A DNA stretch of 35,753 nucleotides, from assembly GCA_027490345.1 (NCBI GenBank), contig JAIXYF010000409.1, positions 1 to 35,753 on the forward strand, given 5' to 3'. This DNA is from Novosphingobium sp. Lineage in GTDB: Bacteria > Pseudomonadota > Alphaproteobacteria > Sphingomonadales > Sphingomonadaceae. Numbering within the stretch: the first letter of the stretch is position 1; each line of letters starts with the position of its first letter. A model generated the notes under the pieces. That model was not told where the DNA came from and searched no databases. It saw nothing but the letters and a program-made list of their open reading frames with translations. Below, in pieces: positions 1 to 9,101 of this stretch. Made by a program: the position numbers and the translations under genes.

Positions 1-1017
<1,017 letters not shown>

Positions 1018-1047
1018 GTCCGGCGCTGACCAAGCCACAAGAAAACG

Positions 1048-1082
1048 GGGCCGGAGGGAAAACCTTCCGGCCCTTTTTCTTT
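1048..1082 (+). terminator. Rho-independent terminator of groEL
   Basis: An 11-bp stem pairs 1048-1058 with 1063-1073 (GGGCCGGA against TCCGGCCC plus three inner pairs, one of them G-T), closed by an AAAA loop. A T-rich tract (TTTTTCTTT) follows directly. It lies 30 nt after the groEL stop codon. Confidence 0.93.
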
Positions 1083-1146
1083 GGTTTTCTCGGGGTTGAA
1101 AGCGGGAAAAGGACGGAAGGATACGTAGCCAGCGCACCAAAGGTGC

Positions 1147-1731
1147 TCAGGCGCCCTTCTTCCACAGCGTGCGCCCGTCGATAACCTGATCGATCAGGGC
1201 TTCATCTGCGGGAATCTGGCCATCCAGCATGAGCATGGCAAGCCCATGCACCAGCGCCCAGGCCTGAAGGGCATAGCGGCGCGCAGCAACTTCATCCCCG
1301 CCGGTGGCGCGGGCGGCGTTCTTAAGAAGCATGGATGCGGCCAGATCGCTTTGCGGCAAAGCATCCTGCCGCCCGGCGCAATGCGTGAACGCAAGCCGGA
1401 ACAGGCTGGGATTGGCCAGCGCAAAACGGACATAGGCACGGCCCGTGGCAGCAAATGCCTGATCCCCGGCATCTATTGCCGCCTGCTTCTGCATCTGACC
1501 AAGGCGGGCCAGCCCTTCGAGCGCCATGGCCCCCAGCAGCGCCCGCTTGTCAGGGAAATGGCGATAGACCGCTGTGGCTGAAACTCCCACCTCCCGCGCC
1601 AGGGCCCGCAACGAAATCTCCGAAACACCGGTGGTTTCCAGCGCGCGCAGCCCCGCGGCCAGCAGCGCGGCCCGCAGATCGCCATGATGATAGGTGCGCG
1701 GTTCGGGATTCGATGTTGACACTGTTACCAT
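1147..1731 (-). CDS. TetR/AcrR family transcriptional regulator with WHG-type C-terminal domain
   Basis: A 194-residue DNA-binding repressor. Residues around 10-60 hold the TetR helix-turn-helix ([15 protein letters not shown], then [23 protein letters not shown]). The C-terminal part carries the [11 protein letters not shown] sequence typical of the TetR_C WHG subfamily, which binds a small ligand. I chose the ATG at 1731 because the protein then starts just before the conserved YHHGDLR; an upstream in-frame extension would run far into the divergent gene. It is divergent from a carotenoid/stilbene oxygenase, with only 45 nt between the starts and a perfect palindrome between them. The likely role (inference) is ligand-relieved repression of the oxygenase and of itself. 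The ligand is unknown; an aromatic or apocarotenoid compound is a guess from the neighbour. Confidence 0.93.
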   Translation of the reverse strand: MVTVSTSNPEPRTYHHGDLRAALLAAGLRALETTGVSEISLRALAREVGVSATAVYRHFPDKRALLGAMALEGLARLGQMQKQAAIDAGDQAFAATGRAYVRFALANPSLFRLAFTHCAGRQDALPQSDLAASMLLKNAARATGGDEVAARRYALQAWALVHGLAMLMLDGQIPADEALIDQVIDGRTLWKKGA

Positions 1732-1743
1732 CGCCGATATGTT
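1716..1743 (+). promoter_or_regulatory. Predicted promoter of the carotenoid oxygenase gene
   Basis: A perfect -35 hexamer TTGACA at 1716-1721 is followed, after 16 nt, by TATGTT (1738-1743, four of six matches to the -10 consensus). The -35 lies inside the first codons of the divergent tetR gene. Transcription would begin near 1750, about 27 nt before the ATG at 1777. Confidence 0.55.
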
Positions 1744-1757
1744 TACAGCATAAACAT
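1739..1757. promoter_or_regulatory. Palindromic operator, probable TetR binding site
   Basis: ATGTTTACAGCATAAACAT is a perfect 7+7 bp inverted repeat with a 5-bp centre. It sits between the divergent tetR and oxygenase genes and covers the predicted -10 and start-point of the oxygenase promoter. Position and symmetry fit autoregulation by the adjacent TetR protein; binding itself is inferred. Confidence 0.75.
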
Positions 1758-1776
1758 CTATGGGGAGCACCGCGCC

Positions 1777-3225
1777 ATGGCAAGCATCGTTGAAACCGCT
1801 ATCCGCAATGTCGTGACCAAAGGGGTCGAGACGGTCGCTGTCATCAACCGCAAGCGCCAGCCCAAGAGCCGCTCGCACGCATTCCTTTCCGGCATCCACA
1901 CGCCGGTGATGGAAGAGCGAACCATCACCGACCTCGTAGTGACGGGTGCGATCCCGCCCGAACTGAGCGGCCGCTATGTGCGCATCGGTCCGAACCCGTT
2001 CCGCCCCGATCCGCGCGGGCATCACTGGTTCGTGGGGGATGGCATGGTGCACGGCGTGTACCTGAAAGACGGCAAGGCGCAGTGGTATCGCAACCGCTAT
2101 GTGCGTTCACGCAAGCTGGAGGCCCAAGGCGGCCCGGCGGCAGCGCCGGGACCGCGGCTTTCGCCTGATTTCGATACGGTCAACACCAATATCATCGGCC
2201 ACGGTGGCAAGACCTATGCCCTTGTCGAGGCGGGCAGCTTCCCGGTCGAGCTTTCGCATGATTTGGAAAGCGTGACCTATACCGATCTGGAAGGCACCCT
2301 GCGCGTGCCCTTCACCGCGCATCCGCACGAAGATCCCCGCACCGGAGAGCTTCACGCCATCACGTATGCCGGCACCACACATGATAAGGTGTGGTACGTG
2401 CGCGTTTCCCCCGAAGGCAAAGTCACGCGCGAAGTGGCCATTCCGGTCGAGCATGGCCCATCGATCCACGAGTGTAGCCTGACCGAAAACTACGTGCTGG
2501 TGTTCGATTTGCCGGTCACTTTCTCGATGAGCGCGGTAATCGGCGGTGCCACGTTCCCCTATCGCTGGAACCCTGAACATCAGGCCCGGATCGGCCTGCT
2601 GCCGCGTGATGGCGGGGCGGACGATATCATCTGGTGCACTGTCGATCCGGTCTATGTGTTTCATGTTGCCAACAGCTATGAAGCGGACGACGGCACGATC
2701 ATTGTCGATCTCTGCCCGTTTGAAACGATGTTCGAGCCCGTCCGAGATGGCGGGGTGGACGGACCGGTTGGCAAGCCGCTCGGGCTGGAACGCTGGACCA
2801 TAGATCCTGCCGCACGCAAGGTCAGCCGCAAGACCATCGACGCAACTCCGCAGGAATTCCCCCGCCCCGACGAACGCTTTTTCGGGCAGCCCTATCGCTA
2901 TGCCTGGTCGATGGGCCTTGCCACCAGCGATCCTGCCAACTTCATTGGTCATGCGCCGATCTTTGCTCATGATCTGCAAGCCGGGACACGCACAATGCGC
3001 GATTTCGGACCGACGAGGGTGCCGGGGGAATTCGTGTTCGTGCCCGCAGGCGCCGACGCGCCGGAGGGCCATGGCTGGCTGATGGGCTATGTGATCGATG
3101 CGGCATCCGGTACGACCGATCTCGTCATCCTGGATGCGCAGGATATTGCAGGCTTGCCGGTTGCGACCGTCCAGATCCCCTGTCGCATCCCCCCCGGCTT
3201 TCATGGCAACTGGATCAGCGACTGA
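1777..3225 (+). CDS. Carotenoid oxygenase family protein (carotenoid/lignostilbene cleavage dioxygenase)
   Basis: A 482-residue non-haem iron dioxygenase of the RPE65/NinaB/lignostilbene family, which splits an alkene double bond of carotenoids or stilbenes into two aldehydes. The four iron-binding histidines are all recognisable: H182 (AHPHEDP), H231 (SIHECS), H296 (VFHVAN) and H475 near the C-terminus (GFHGNW). The N-terminal [11 protein letters not shown] and DGMVHG blocks are also typical. A GGGGAG Shine-Dalgarno lies 9 nt before the ATG. No signal peptide is apparent, so it is probably cytosolic. The substrate cannot be read from the sequence; sphingomonad members include lignostilbene- and resveratrol-cleaving enzymes, and the divergent TetR gene suggests an inducible catabolic role. 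Confidence 0.95.
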   Translation: MASIVETAIRNVVTKGVETVAVINRKRQPKSRSHAFLSGIHTPVMEERTITDLVVTGAIPPELSGRYVRIGPNPFRPDPRGHHWFVGDGMVHGVYLKDGKAQWYRNRYVRSRKLEAQGGPAAAPGPRLSPDFDTVNTNIIGHGGKTYALVEAGSFPVELSHDLESVTYTDLEGTLRVPFTAHPHEDPRTGELHAITYAGTTHDKVWYVRVSPEGKVTREVAIPVEHGPSIHECSLTENYVLVFDLPVTFSMSAVIGGATFPYRWNPEHQARIGLLPRDGGADDIIWCTVDPVYVFHVANSYEADDGTIIVDLCPFETMFEPVRDGGVDGPVGKPLGLERWTIDPAARKVSRKTIDATPQEFPRPDERFFGQPYRYAWSMGLATSDPANFIGHAPIFAHDLQAGTRTMRDFGPTRVPGEFVFVPAGADAPEGHGWLMGYVIDAASGTTDLVILDAQDIAGLPVATVQIPCRIPPGFHGNWISD

Positions 3226-3241
3226 GCGGACGCCCCCTTGG

Positions 3242-3253
3242 GCCTGATCAGGC
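3242..3253. repeat. 12-bp perfect palindrome downstream of the oxygenase gene
   Basis: GCCTGATCAGGC is self-complementary and starts 17 nt after the oxygenase stop. No T tract follows, so it is not a standard intrinsic terminator. Its function is unknown. Confidence 0.35.
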
Positions 3254-3344
3254 GCCAGTCCACTAGACAGCCGCCGCCGGATCGTTAGTTTCCCCCAAAA
3301 TGGCCTGAAAAGATGGTCTGAGAAGACAGGGGGGGGGCGGCAGA

Positions 3345-4532
3345 ATGCGCAAGAGGACAGTGGCTCTGGGATTGGCGGCGCTCGCCGTGCTTGGCGCAAT
3401 AGGCTGGTATGCGAGCCTCGATGCGGAAACGCGCGGGCTGCTGTCGGCGATGCCAACCAACCGCGATGTGCTGATGTGGACCATCCCACAGCGCGATGCC
3501 GCGTTCCGGGCGATGGACCGCCTGCCCGTGCTGGCCGAAGCGCGCGCGATCATGCCATCGGACAAGCCCCTGCCGCTGCCGCCGGGTAAGCCGCTCGAGG
3601 TGCCGGGTCTGGCGGCCTACATGGCCAGCCAGCGCGCGGCAGGTCTGGTGATCGTGCAGGACGGCAAGATCCGGCTAGAGCGCTATGGGCTGGATTTTGA
3701 TGGCAAGGGGCGCTGGACCAGCTTCTCGGTGGCGAAGTCGTTCACGTCCACCCTCGTCGGCGCGGCGGTGAAGGATGGGGCGATCCGCAGTCTGGATGAC
3801 AAGGTGAGCCAGTATATCCCGGACCTCAGAGGTTCTGCTTATGACGACGTGAGCGTGGCGCAGCTCCTGACCATGAGCTCGGGCGTGCGCTGGAACGAAG
3901 ACTACGAAGATCCCAAGGCCGACGTTGCGCTGTTCAACAATGCTGCACCCGAACCGGGCATGGACGCAACCGTAACCTATATGAGGAAGCTGCCCCGCGC
4001 CCATCCGCCGGGCGCGGTGTGGCACTACAACACAGGCGAGACCAACCTCATCGGGGTGCTGGTCTCCTCAGCCACGAAAAAGCCGCTGGCGCAGTATCTA
4101 GAAGAGAAGATCTGGAAACCGGCGGGCATGGAGGCCAAGGCAACGTGGCTGCTGGGCAAGACAGGGCACGAGATTGCCGGTTGCTGCTTGCAGGCCGCGA
4201 CCCGCGATTTCGCGCGCATGGGGCTGTTCGTGCTGGCCAACGGCAACGCTGGCGGCCAGCAGATCGTGCCGCAGGACTGGTTCGCCGCAGCTATCCACAA
4301 GCAGAAGGATATCGGGGAGCCGGGCAAAGGCTATGGCTATCAATGGTGGACCTATGACGATGGCGCGGTCGCGGCGCAGGGCATCTTCGGGCAGGGGATC
4401 TTCATCGATCCGAAGCGGCGGCTGGTGATCGCCAGCAATGCCGATTGGACCCGCGCCACCAAAGGGCCCGAAGGAGATGCGCGCGAGGCGTTCTACCGCA
4501 AGATACAGGCGCTGATCGACGCAGGGAACTGA
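3345..4532 (+). CDS. Serine hydrolase of the class C beta-lactamase / penicillin-binding protein-like family
   Basis: A 395-residue protein with the fold of class C beta-lactamases, esterases and 6-aminohexanoate-dimer hydrolases. The nucleophile motif S-x-x-K is SVAK (S128, K131) in the context TSFSVAKSFTSTL. The second motif is WHYN (Y228, N229). The third motif, usually K-T/S-G, is not obvious; GIFGQGIF near residue 350 may replace it, which argues for an esterase or amidase rather than a true beta-lactamase. A hydrophobic N-terminus (VALGLAALAVLGAIGWYA) suggests a signal anchor or signal peptide, so it probably acts in the periplasm. The ATG is preceded by a run of nine G's and GGCGGCAGA. 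A second member of the family lies at 16282-17412. The substrate is unknown. Confidence 0.9.
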   Translation: MRKRTVALGLAALAVLGAIGWYASLDAETRGLLSAMPTNRDVLMWTIPQRDAAFRAMDRLPVLAEARAIMPSDKPLPLPPGKPLEVPGLAAYMASQRAAGLVIVQDGKIRLERYGLDFDGKGRWTSFSVAKSFTSTLVGAAVKDGAIRSLDDKVSQYIPDLRGSAYDDVSVAQLLTMSSGVRWNEDYEDPKADVALFNNAAPEPGMDATVTYMRKLPRAHPPGAVWHYNTGETNLIGVLVSSATKKPLAQYLEEKIWKPAGMEAKATWLLGKTGHEIAGCCLQAATRDFARMGLFVLANGNAGGQQIVPQDWFAAAIHKQKDIGEPGKGYGYQWWTYDDGAVAAQGIFGQGIFIDPKRRLVIASNADWTRATKGPEGDAREAFYRKIQALIDAGN

Positions 4533-4580
4533 TGCCTTGTCGCCTTGCGCAAGAAGGGCCCAGTGATCGGCACCTGAAAC

Positions 4581-4596
4581 TGTTGCACATGCAACA
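4581..4596. promoter_or_regulatory. Inverted repeat, candidate operator upstream of the M28 peptidase gene
   Basis: TGTTGCACATGCAACA has perfect 7-bp arms around a 2-bp centre. It lies 98 nt before the peptidase ATG, in a 161-bp intergenic stretch that otherwise shows nothing. The compact symmetry resembles a dimeric repressor site, but no regulator gene is adjacent. Confidence 0.4.
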
Positions 4597-4693
4597 CCCT
4601 GCACGAAATTCGGTACGCCTCCCCCTAGGGCCAATAGACAAGCCTGCCTGCGCCAATTTAGGCGCCATCGTTCGCGGGGGTTAGGACAGAAAT

Positions 4694-6352
4694 ATGCGCA
4701 AGGCGGCATGGGGCGCTGCATTCGGATTGCTGGTCTGGTCCTGCGCGGCCCTTGCCGAGAGCGCGCAGCTTGCACCTGTGCCTGCTACGCAAAGGCCGGG
4801 CTTCGACCATATCCGCGAAGCAGACCTGCGCGCCGACCTCATGTTCCTTGCGTCCGATGCCCTGCAGGGCCGCATGTCGCTCCAACCAGAAGACGACGCT
4901 GCGGTGCAATGGATCGCAGCGGAATTCGCCAAGGCCGGCCTTGTTCCCGCCGCCACCGATGAAAAAGGCGCGCCGAGCTGGTTCCAGCCCGTCCCGCTAA
5001 TCGAATACCGCCCGAACCCTGCGGCCAGTGCGCTCACTCTGCGCCTTGGCTCAGCCGAACAGAGCTGGAAATCGCCGGAGGTACTTGGCGGTTTTCGTGA
5101 CGACATCGACCTTGCCGCCCCGGTCACCTTTGCCGGATATGGTATCACGGCCCCCGGCGTGGGCTATGATGACTACAAAGGCATCGATGTTCGCGGGAAA
5201 ATCGTCCTCGTGTTCGAGCATGAACCACAGGAAAGCGATCCCGCCGCGCGTTTTGGCGGCACCGGCAATACGCGCCACGCCACCAACAGGGTCAAGGCAC
5301 TCAATGCCCAGGCCCACGGCGCGCTGGCCGTGCTGGTCATGGCGGAACCGAACCGCAAGCACCCCTCCAACATCGAGCGCTACACCCGCATCGGCGGCAG
5401 CGCGAAGCGAGTGCCGCCGCTTCCCGGCCAGGCTCTGCTTGGAGATGAATTGCGCATTCCCATACTCACTGTATCCGATGCCGTTGGCGCGGCGCTGCTT
5501 ACCCGGGCAGGGGCGAGCCCGCAGGCGCTGCAGACCGCGATCGATGGGCCGCTCTCGCCGCAGTCGCGCGCGTTGGCCGATACGGTCGTGGCCATCCATC
5601 TGGAAAATACCGCCCGCAGCCGGGGCATGTCTGCCAATGTTGTCGGCCTGCTGCAGGGTTCGGACCCGACGCTTGCAGCCGAAACCGTGATCATCAGCGC
5701 GCACCATGATCACGACGGCAGCGCGGGCGGGGAAATCTGGCACGGTGCCGATGACAATGGTTCGGGCACAGTCGGCGTGGTCGCACTCGCCCGGGCATTT
5801 GTTGCGAATCCGGCGAAGCCGAAGCGCTCCATTCTCTTTGCCGTATTCGCGGCCGAGGAACGCGGTCTGCTTGGCAGCTATTTCATGGCCATGCACCCGC
5901 TGCGGCCGCTTGCCACGACCCGCGCGATGATCAATTTCGACATGATCGGCCGCAACGAGGCCCCGAGCGAGCAGACCAACGGATTGATAGAGATTCCGCA
6001 GGACACGACCAACCGCCTCAACCTGATCGGTGCGCCCTATAGTCCTGATTTCGACCGCACTGTAAGGGCCGCGAACCGCAGCGTCGGGCTAGAGCTCGAC
6101 AGCAGGTTCGACCGCGACAACGCACTCAACGTGTTCTTCCGAAGCGACCAGTTTCCGTTTGTTCTGAAAGATGTACCGGCCATGTGGTTCAACACCGGCT
6201 TCCACCCTGATTATCATCACACCACCGATACCGCAGATCGTATCAACTATTCCAAGATGACCAGAATCGTAAAATTAGCCTATCTTTCTGCGTGGCGCTT
6301 CGCCAGCGAGGCTGCTCCTCCGGTTTTCGTGCCCGATCCTGCGGGCCGCTGA
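4694..6352 (+). CDS. Secreted M28 family zinc metallopeptidase with PA-like insert
   Basis: A 552-residue exported peptidase. Residues 1-22 form a signal peptide ending in an AxA-type site (CAALA|ES). The M28 metal ligands are visible in order: H337 and D339 in AHHDHDG, D353 in GADDNGSG, the catalytic E388 with E389 in FAAEERG, D416 in NFDMIGR, and the final histidine in DYHHTTDTAD (508/509). The region of about residues 130-290 matches the protease-associated insertion found in many family members. The family releases N-terminal amino acids or dipeptides in the periplasm using two zinc ions; exact specificity is not deducible. The stop is followed by a 120-nt gap to the reductase gene, so it is probably a single transcription unit. 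Confidence 0.95.
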   Translation: MRKAAWGAAFGLLVWSCAALAESAQLAPVPATQRPGFDHIREADLRADLMFLASDALQGRMSLQPEDDAAVQWIAAEFAKAGLVPAATDEKGAPSWFQPVPLIEYRPNPAASALTLRLGSAEQSWKSPEVLGGFRDDIDLAAPVTFAGYGITAPGVGYDDYKGIDVRGKIVLVFEHEPQESDPAARFGGTGNTRHATNRVKALNAQAHGALAVLVMAEPNRKHPSNIERYTRIGGSAKRVPPLPGQALLGDELRIPILTVSDAVGAALLTRAGASPQALQTAIDGPLSPQSRALADTVVAIHLENTARSRGMSANVVGLLQGSDPTLAAETVIISAHHDHDGSAGGEIWHGADDNGSGTVGVVALARAFVANPAKPKRSILFAVFAAEERGLLGSYFMAMHPLRPLATTRAMINFDMIGRNEAPSEQTNGLIEIPQDTTNRLNLIGAPYSPDFDRTVRAANRSVGLELDSRFDRDNALNVFFRSDQFPFVLKDVPAMWFNTGFHPDYHHTTDTADRINYSKMTRIVKLAYLSAWRFASEAAPPVFVPDPAGR

Positions 6353-6400
6353 TGCCCCGTTCGCCTCGCACTTGCCCGTTCGGCAGGTGTGAAATCAATT

Positions 6401-6430
6401 TGACAGTCCATTTGTAAGGATAGACTGTCA
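6401..6430. promoter_or_regulatory. Perfect 8-bp inverted repeat overlapping a -35-like element before fpr
   Basis: TGACAGTC (6401-6408) and GACTGTCA (6423-6430) are exact reverse complements separated by 14 nt. The left arm overlaps TTGACA at 6400-6405. The only -10-like element (TAGACT, 6421-6426) is at a short 15-nt spacing, so the promoter call is weaker than the repeat itself. It ends 42 nt before the fpr start codon and could be an operator or a leader hairpin. Confidence 0.5.
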
Positions 6431-6472
6431 CCCATCCGGCAGCGTCGCTGCCCGCAATGGAGGGCCAACCAA

Positions 6473-7279
6473 TTGCCCGACCAAATTTCTCTTGAGCCCA
6501 CTGGCAGCCTTTCGGTCGAAACCGTCCTTTCGGTGCGCCACTGGAACGACTTCCTGTTTTCTTTCACGATCACCCGGCCGCCCAGCTTCCGTTTCCGTTC
6601 GGGCGAGTTCGTGATGATCGGACTGATGGGCGACCACGGCAAACCGCTGCTGCGCGCCTACTCGATGGCCTCGCCCGCCTATGACGAGGTGCTTGAGTTC
6701 CTCTCGATCAAGGTGCCGGACGGGCCGCTGACCTCGCGCCTCCAGGCGATCAAGGAAGGCGATCATATCTTTCTCGGCCGAAAGCCAACCGGCACGCTGG
6801 TGGCGGATGCGTTGCTCCCTGGGCGCCGGCTTTTCCTGCTCGGCACGGGCACTGGCCTCGCGCCATGGATGTCGCTGATCCGCGATCCGGATATCTACGA
6901 CCGGTTCGAACAGATTGCCTTGGTCCACTCGGTTCGCGGTGTTTCCGACCTTGCGTATCGCGAAGTGTTGGAAGCACGGTTGGCCGATGATCCACTGGTT
7001 GGCGAATACGCCGCTGAACGGCTGACTTATATCCCCACTGTGACGCGGGAGCCATTTCACACGAACAAGCGGATCGAAGGGCTGATGCTCGATGGCACGC
7101 TGTTCCAGGGCTCGCTTGGTGAACCCAAAGCCTTCGATCCCCTGCATGACCGTGTGATGCTCTGCGGCTCCATGACCATGATCAAGGAAGTGGCCGCAAT
7201 GCTGGAAGGCTTCGGCTTTACCGAAGGCGCAAACTCGCACCCGGGCGAATATGTGATCGAACGCGCCTTCGTCGGCTAG
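6473..7279 (+). CDS. fpr: Ferredoxin--NADP(+) reductase (Fpr type)
   Basis: A 268-residue flavoprotein that moves electrons between NADPH and ferredoxin or flavodoxin in the cytosol. The FAD-binding motif RAYS is at 61-64, the NADP-binding GTGTGLAP at 124-131, and the C-terminal GEYVIERAFVG is typical of the bacterial Fpr subfamily. The start codon is TTG: a GGAGGG Shine-Dalgarno at 6459-6464 sits 8 nt upstream, no ATG or GTG is in frame near the conserved N-terminus, and the ATG at 6457 is out of frame. The stop shares the palindrome CTAG with the stop of the convergent GNAT gene. In other bacteria fpr responds to oxidative stress; here an inverted repeat lies upstream but its regulator is unknown. 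Confidence 0.95.
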   Translation: MPDQISLEPTGSLSVETVLSVRHWNDFLFSFTITRPPSFRFRSGEFVMIGLMGDHGKPLLRAYSMASPAYDEVLEFLSIKVPDGPLTSRLQAIKEGDHIFLGRKPTGTLVADALLPGRRLFLLGTGTGLAPWMSLIRDPDIYDRFEQIALVHSVRGVSDLAYREVLEARLADDPLVGEYAAERLTYIPTVTREPFHTNKRIEGLMLDGTLFQGSLGEPKAFDPLHDRVMLCGSMTMIKEVAAMLEGFGFTEGANSHPGEYVIERAFVG

Positions 7280-7797
7280 GCCGGGCGTTCGAGCAGGATC
7301 AGCATGGTGCCCAGATCATCATGGGCACCATAGCGTTCGAAGCCCAGCTTGGCCGCCACAGCGAGTGACGGCAGGTTGGTTTCGTTGATCATGCAAGCCA
7401 CCCGCCGGTCCGGGAAAGCCGCATCGAACCACGCGAGTGTGGCGCGAGCGGCTTCGCTTGCCAGACCCTTGCCCCATGCCTTGCGCGCGAAGATCCAACC
7501 AATCTCCGGCGTATCGTCAAGCCGCTCGCCAAACCCGCGCCAGGAATGGAACACGCCGCAGATGCCTAGAACCTCATCTGTGCCGCGCGCCCTGCAGGTG
7601 AAGATGCCATAGCCAAACAAGGCCCACGATCCGGCGTTGCGGCAGAGCCGGTTGAACTCCTCCGCAGCCCCGGTAGGGCGGTTGCCAAGGTGCTGGCGAA
7701 CCTCATCATCCGCCAGAAGCGCAACAAGCCCTGCATGATCGCGCGGTGCTGGCCGCCACATGTCGAGCCGATCGGTCGAAAGCTCCGGTCTTTTCAT
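7276..7797 (-). CDS. GNAT family N-acetyltransferase (RimJ/RimL-like)
   Basis: A 173-residue acetyltransferase of the GNAT fold. The acetyl-CoA pyrophosphate loop is seen as KAWGKGLASEA, followed by RVACMINETNLPSLAVAAKLGF, the NxxS and C-terminal region typical of RimJ/RimL-like enzymes that modify N-terminal amino groups or small amines. The substrate is unknown. Its ATG overlaps the TGA of the upstream DUF445 gene (ATGA), so it is probably translated by coupling as the last gene of the RND operon. Its TAG stop lies in a CTAG shared with the convergent fpr stop. A longer reading frame exists upstream, but the ATG at 7797 fits the family start (MKRPELSTDRL). Confidence 0.92.
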   Translation of the reverse strand: MKRPELSTDRLDMWRPAPRDHAGLVALLADDEVRQHLGNRPTGAAEEFNRLCRNAGSWALFGYGIFTCRARGTDEVLGICGVFHSWRGFGERLDDTPEIGWIFARKAWGKGLASEAARATLAWFDAAFPDRRVACMINETNLPSLAVAAKLGFERYGAHDDLGTMLILLERPA

Positions 7798-9101
7798 AGC
7801 GCCACATCTACCGCGTGGATCGCCACGCCGACAAGCCCGCCAACCAGCGTGCCATTGATGCGGATGAACTGCAGATCGCGGCCGACCGCTCCCTCGATCC
7901 GATCGGTGACCGTGCGCGCATCCCAACGCCGGACAGTCTCCGAAACCAGCCGCACAATCTCGTCGCCATAGCGCGTGGCTACGCCCACCAGCGTACGCCG
8001 CGCAAAGCGGTTCACCAGAACCTGCAGTCGCGCATCTTGTTGCAGCGCGCGGCCCAGCTCGGCGAGCGAGGCGCCGATCCTGTCTTCACCACCGCCGCTG
8101 ATACGGCCGCCAGAACGAACCGCGACAAGGAGCTGCGCGCGGCCCCGTTCCCACAAACCATCGAGCCAGAAGGCAAAGGCCGGGTTCGCCAACACATCGC
8201 GCTTCATGGTTTCGACACGGGCGTGCATCGCCGGATCTTGCACGAGCGCATCAGCCAACGCAGTCAGGCTTTCCTCAATCTTGCGGCGCAGTGGATGGTC
8301 CTCAATCACGACAGTCTCCGCAAGGAGCTTGTAGAGACCATCGAGAATGCCGTTGGCAAGGCGCTCGTCCAGCCCGGTCCAGCGCATGACCGTGCTGGCC
8401 TTGTCGTGGATCATGCGGCGGACCAGATCCTCGTTGGATTCGAGCGCTTCGGCTGACCGGCGGATGAGCGCTTCGATAAGCGGCATGTGGCGACCCTCTG
8501 CGATCATCGCGGAGAGCAGATTGCCAAGCAGCGGTGCCAGCGCCAACCGTTCGATCCGGCTGCGCAGTGCCGCCTTTGCCATTCCGCCCAGCTTTTCCTG
8601 ATCGAGCGATTCGAGCACATCGGCCAACAAGCTTGTGGCGCCAGCACCAAGTCGATTTTCACCGGAACGCGGGTTGGCGAGATACTGGCCGGCGGCGTTC
8701 GCCGCATTGAGGCTGCGCAGCCGCCTCGCCACGACCGGCGGTGTGAGGAAGTTGGACCGCAAGAACGCTGCCATCGAATCGGCAATGCGGTCCTTGTTCT
8801 CGGGAATGATCGCGGTGTGCGGGATCGGCAGCCCCAGCGGGTGCCGGAACAGCGCCGTCACCGCGAACCAGTCTGCAAGGCCGCCAACCATGGCCGCCTC
8901 GGCAAAAGCCCGCAGGAGTCCCCATCCCGCATGCGCCTGCTCGAGCTGGCGTGCTGCCAGAAACAGCAAGGCCATCAGCAACAGCAGCGCAGTGGCCAGA
9001 AGGCGCATCCTGCGCACCGGATCTACCGCGCGCTTCTGCTGCACGGCTGGCTGCGGCAACGATTGACTGGCGGGTGGAACCCCGGGTGCCGTCGCGGTCA
9101 C
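7794..9101 (-). CDS. DUF445 family inner-membrane protein
   Basis: A 435-residue membrane protein of the DUF445 (YjiN-like) family. It has an N-terminal transmembrane helix (LLATALLLLMALLFLAA, about residues 33-49), the signature AAMVGGLADWFAVTALFRHPLGLPIPHTAIIP, a long soluble helical middle, and a glycine-rich hydrophobic C-terminus (INGTLVGGLVGVAIHAV). The function is not established for the family. The start is GTG at 9101, overlapping the TGA of the RND pump gene (GTGA), and its own stop overlaps the GNAT start in the same way, so it is translationally linked with both. Association with an efflux pump suggests an envelope role, which is inference only. Confidence 0.92.
   Translation of the reverse strand: MTATAPGVPPASQSLPQPAVQQKRAVDPVRRMRLLATALLLLMALLFLAARQLEQAHAGWGLLRAFAEAAMVGGLADWFAVTALFRHPLGLPIPHTAIIPENKDRIADSMAAFLRSNFLTPPVVARRLRSLNAANAAGQYLANPRSGENRLGAGATSLLADVLESLDQEKLGGMAKAALRSRIERLALAPLLGNLLSAMIAEGRHMPLIEALIRRSAEALESNEDLVRRMIHDKASTVMRWTGLDERLANGILDGLYKLLAETVVIEDHPLRRKIEESLTALADALVQDPAMHARVETMKRDVLANPAFAFWLDGLWERGRAQLLVAVRSGGRISGGGEDRIGASLAELGRALQQDARLQVLVNRFARRTLVGVATRYGDEIVRLVSETVRRWDARTVTDRIEGAVGRDLQFIRINGTLVGGLVGVAIHAVDVAL

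Noticed and set aside
2107-3489. 460-codon open frame on the - strand opposite the carotenoid oxygenase
   Set aside because: It mirrors a gene with all four iron histidines, and its translation has no recognisable domain and is rich in Arg, Ala and Cys as expected of a GC-rich shadow frame.
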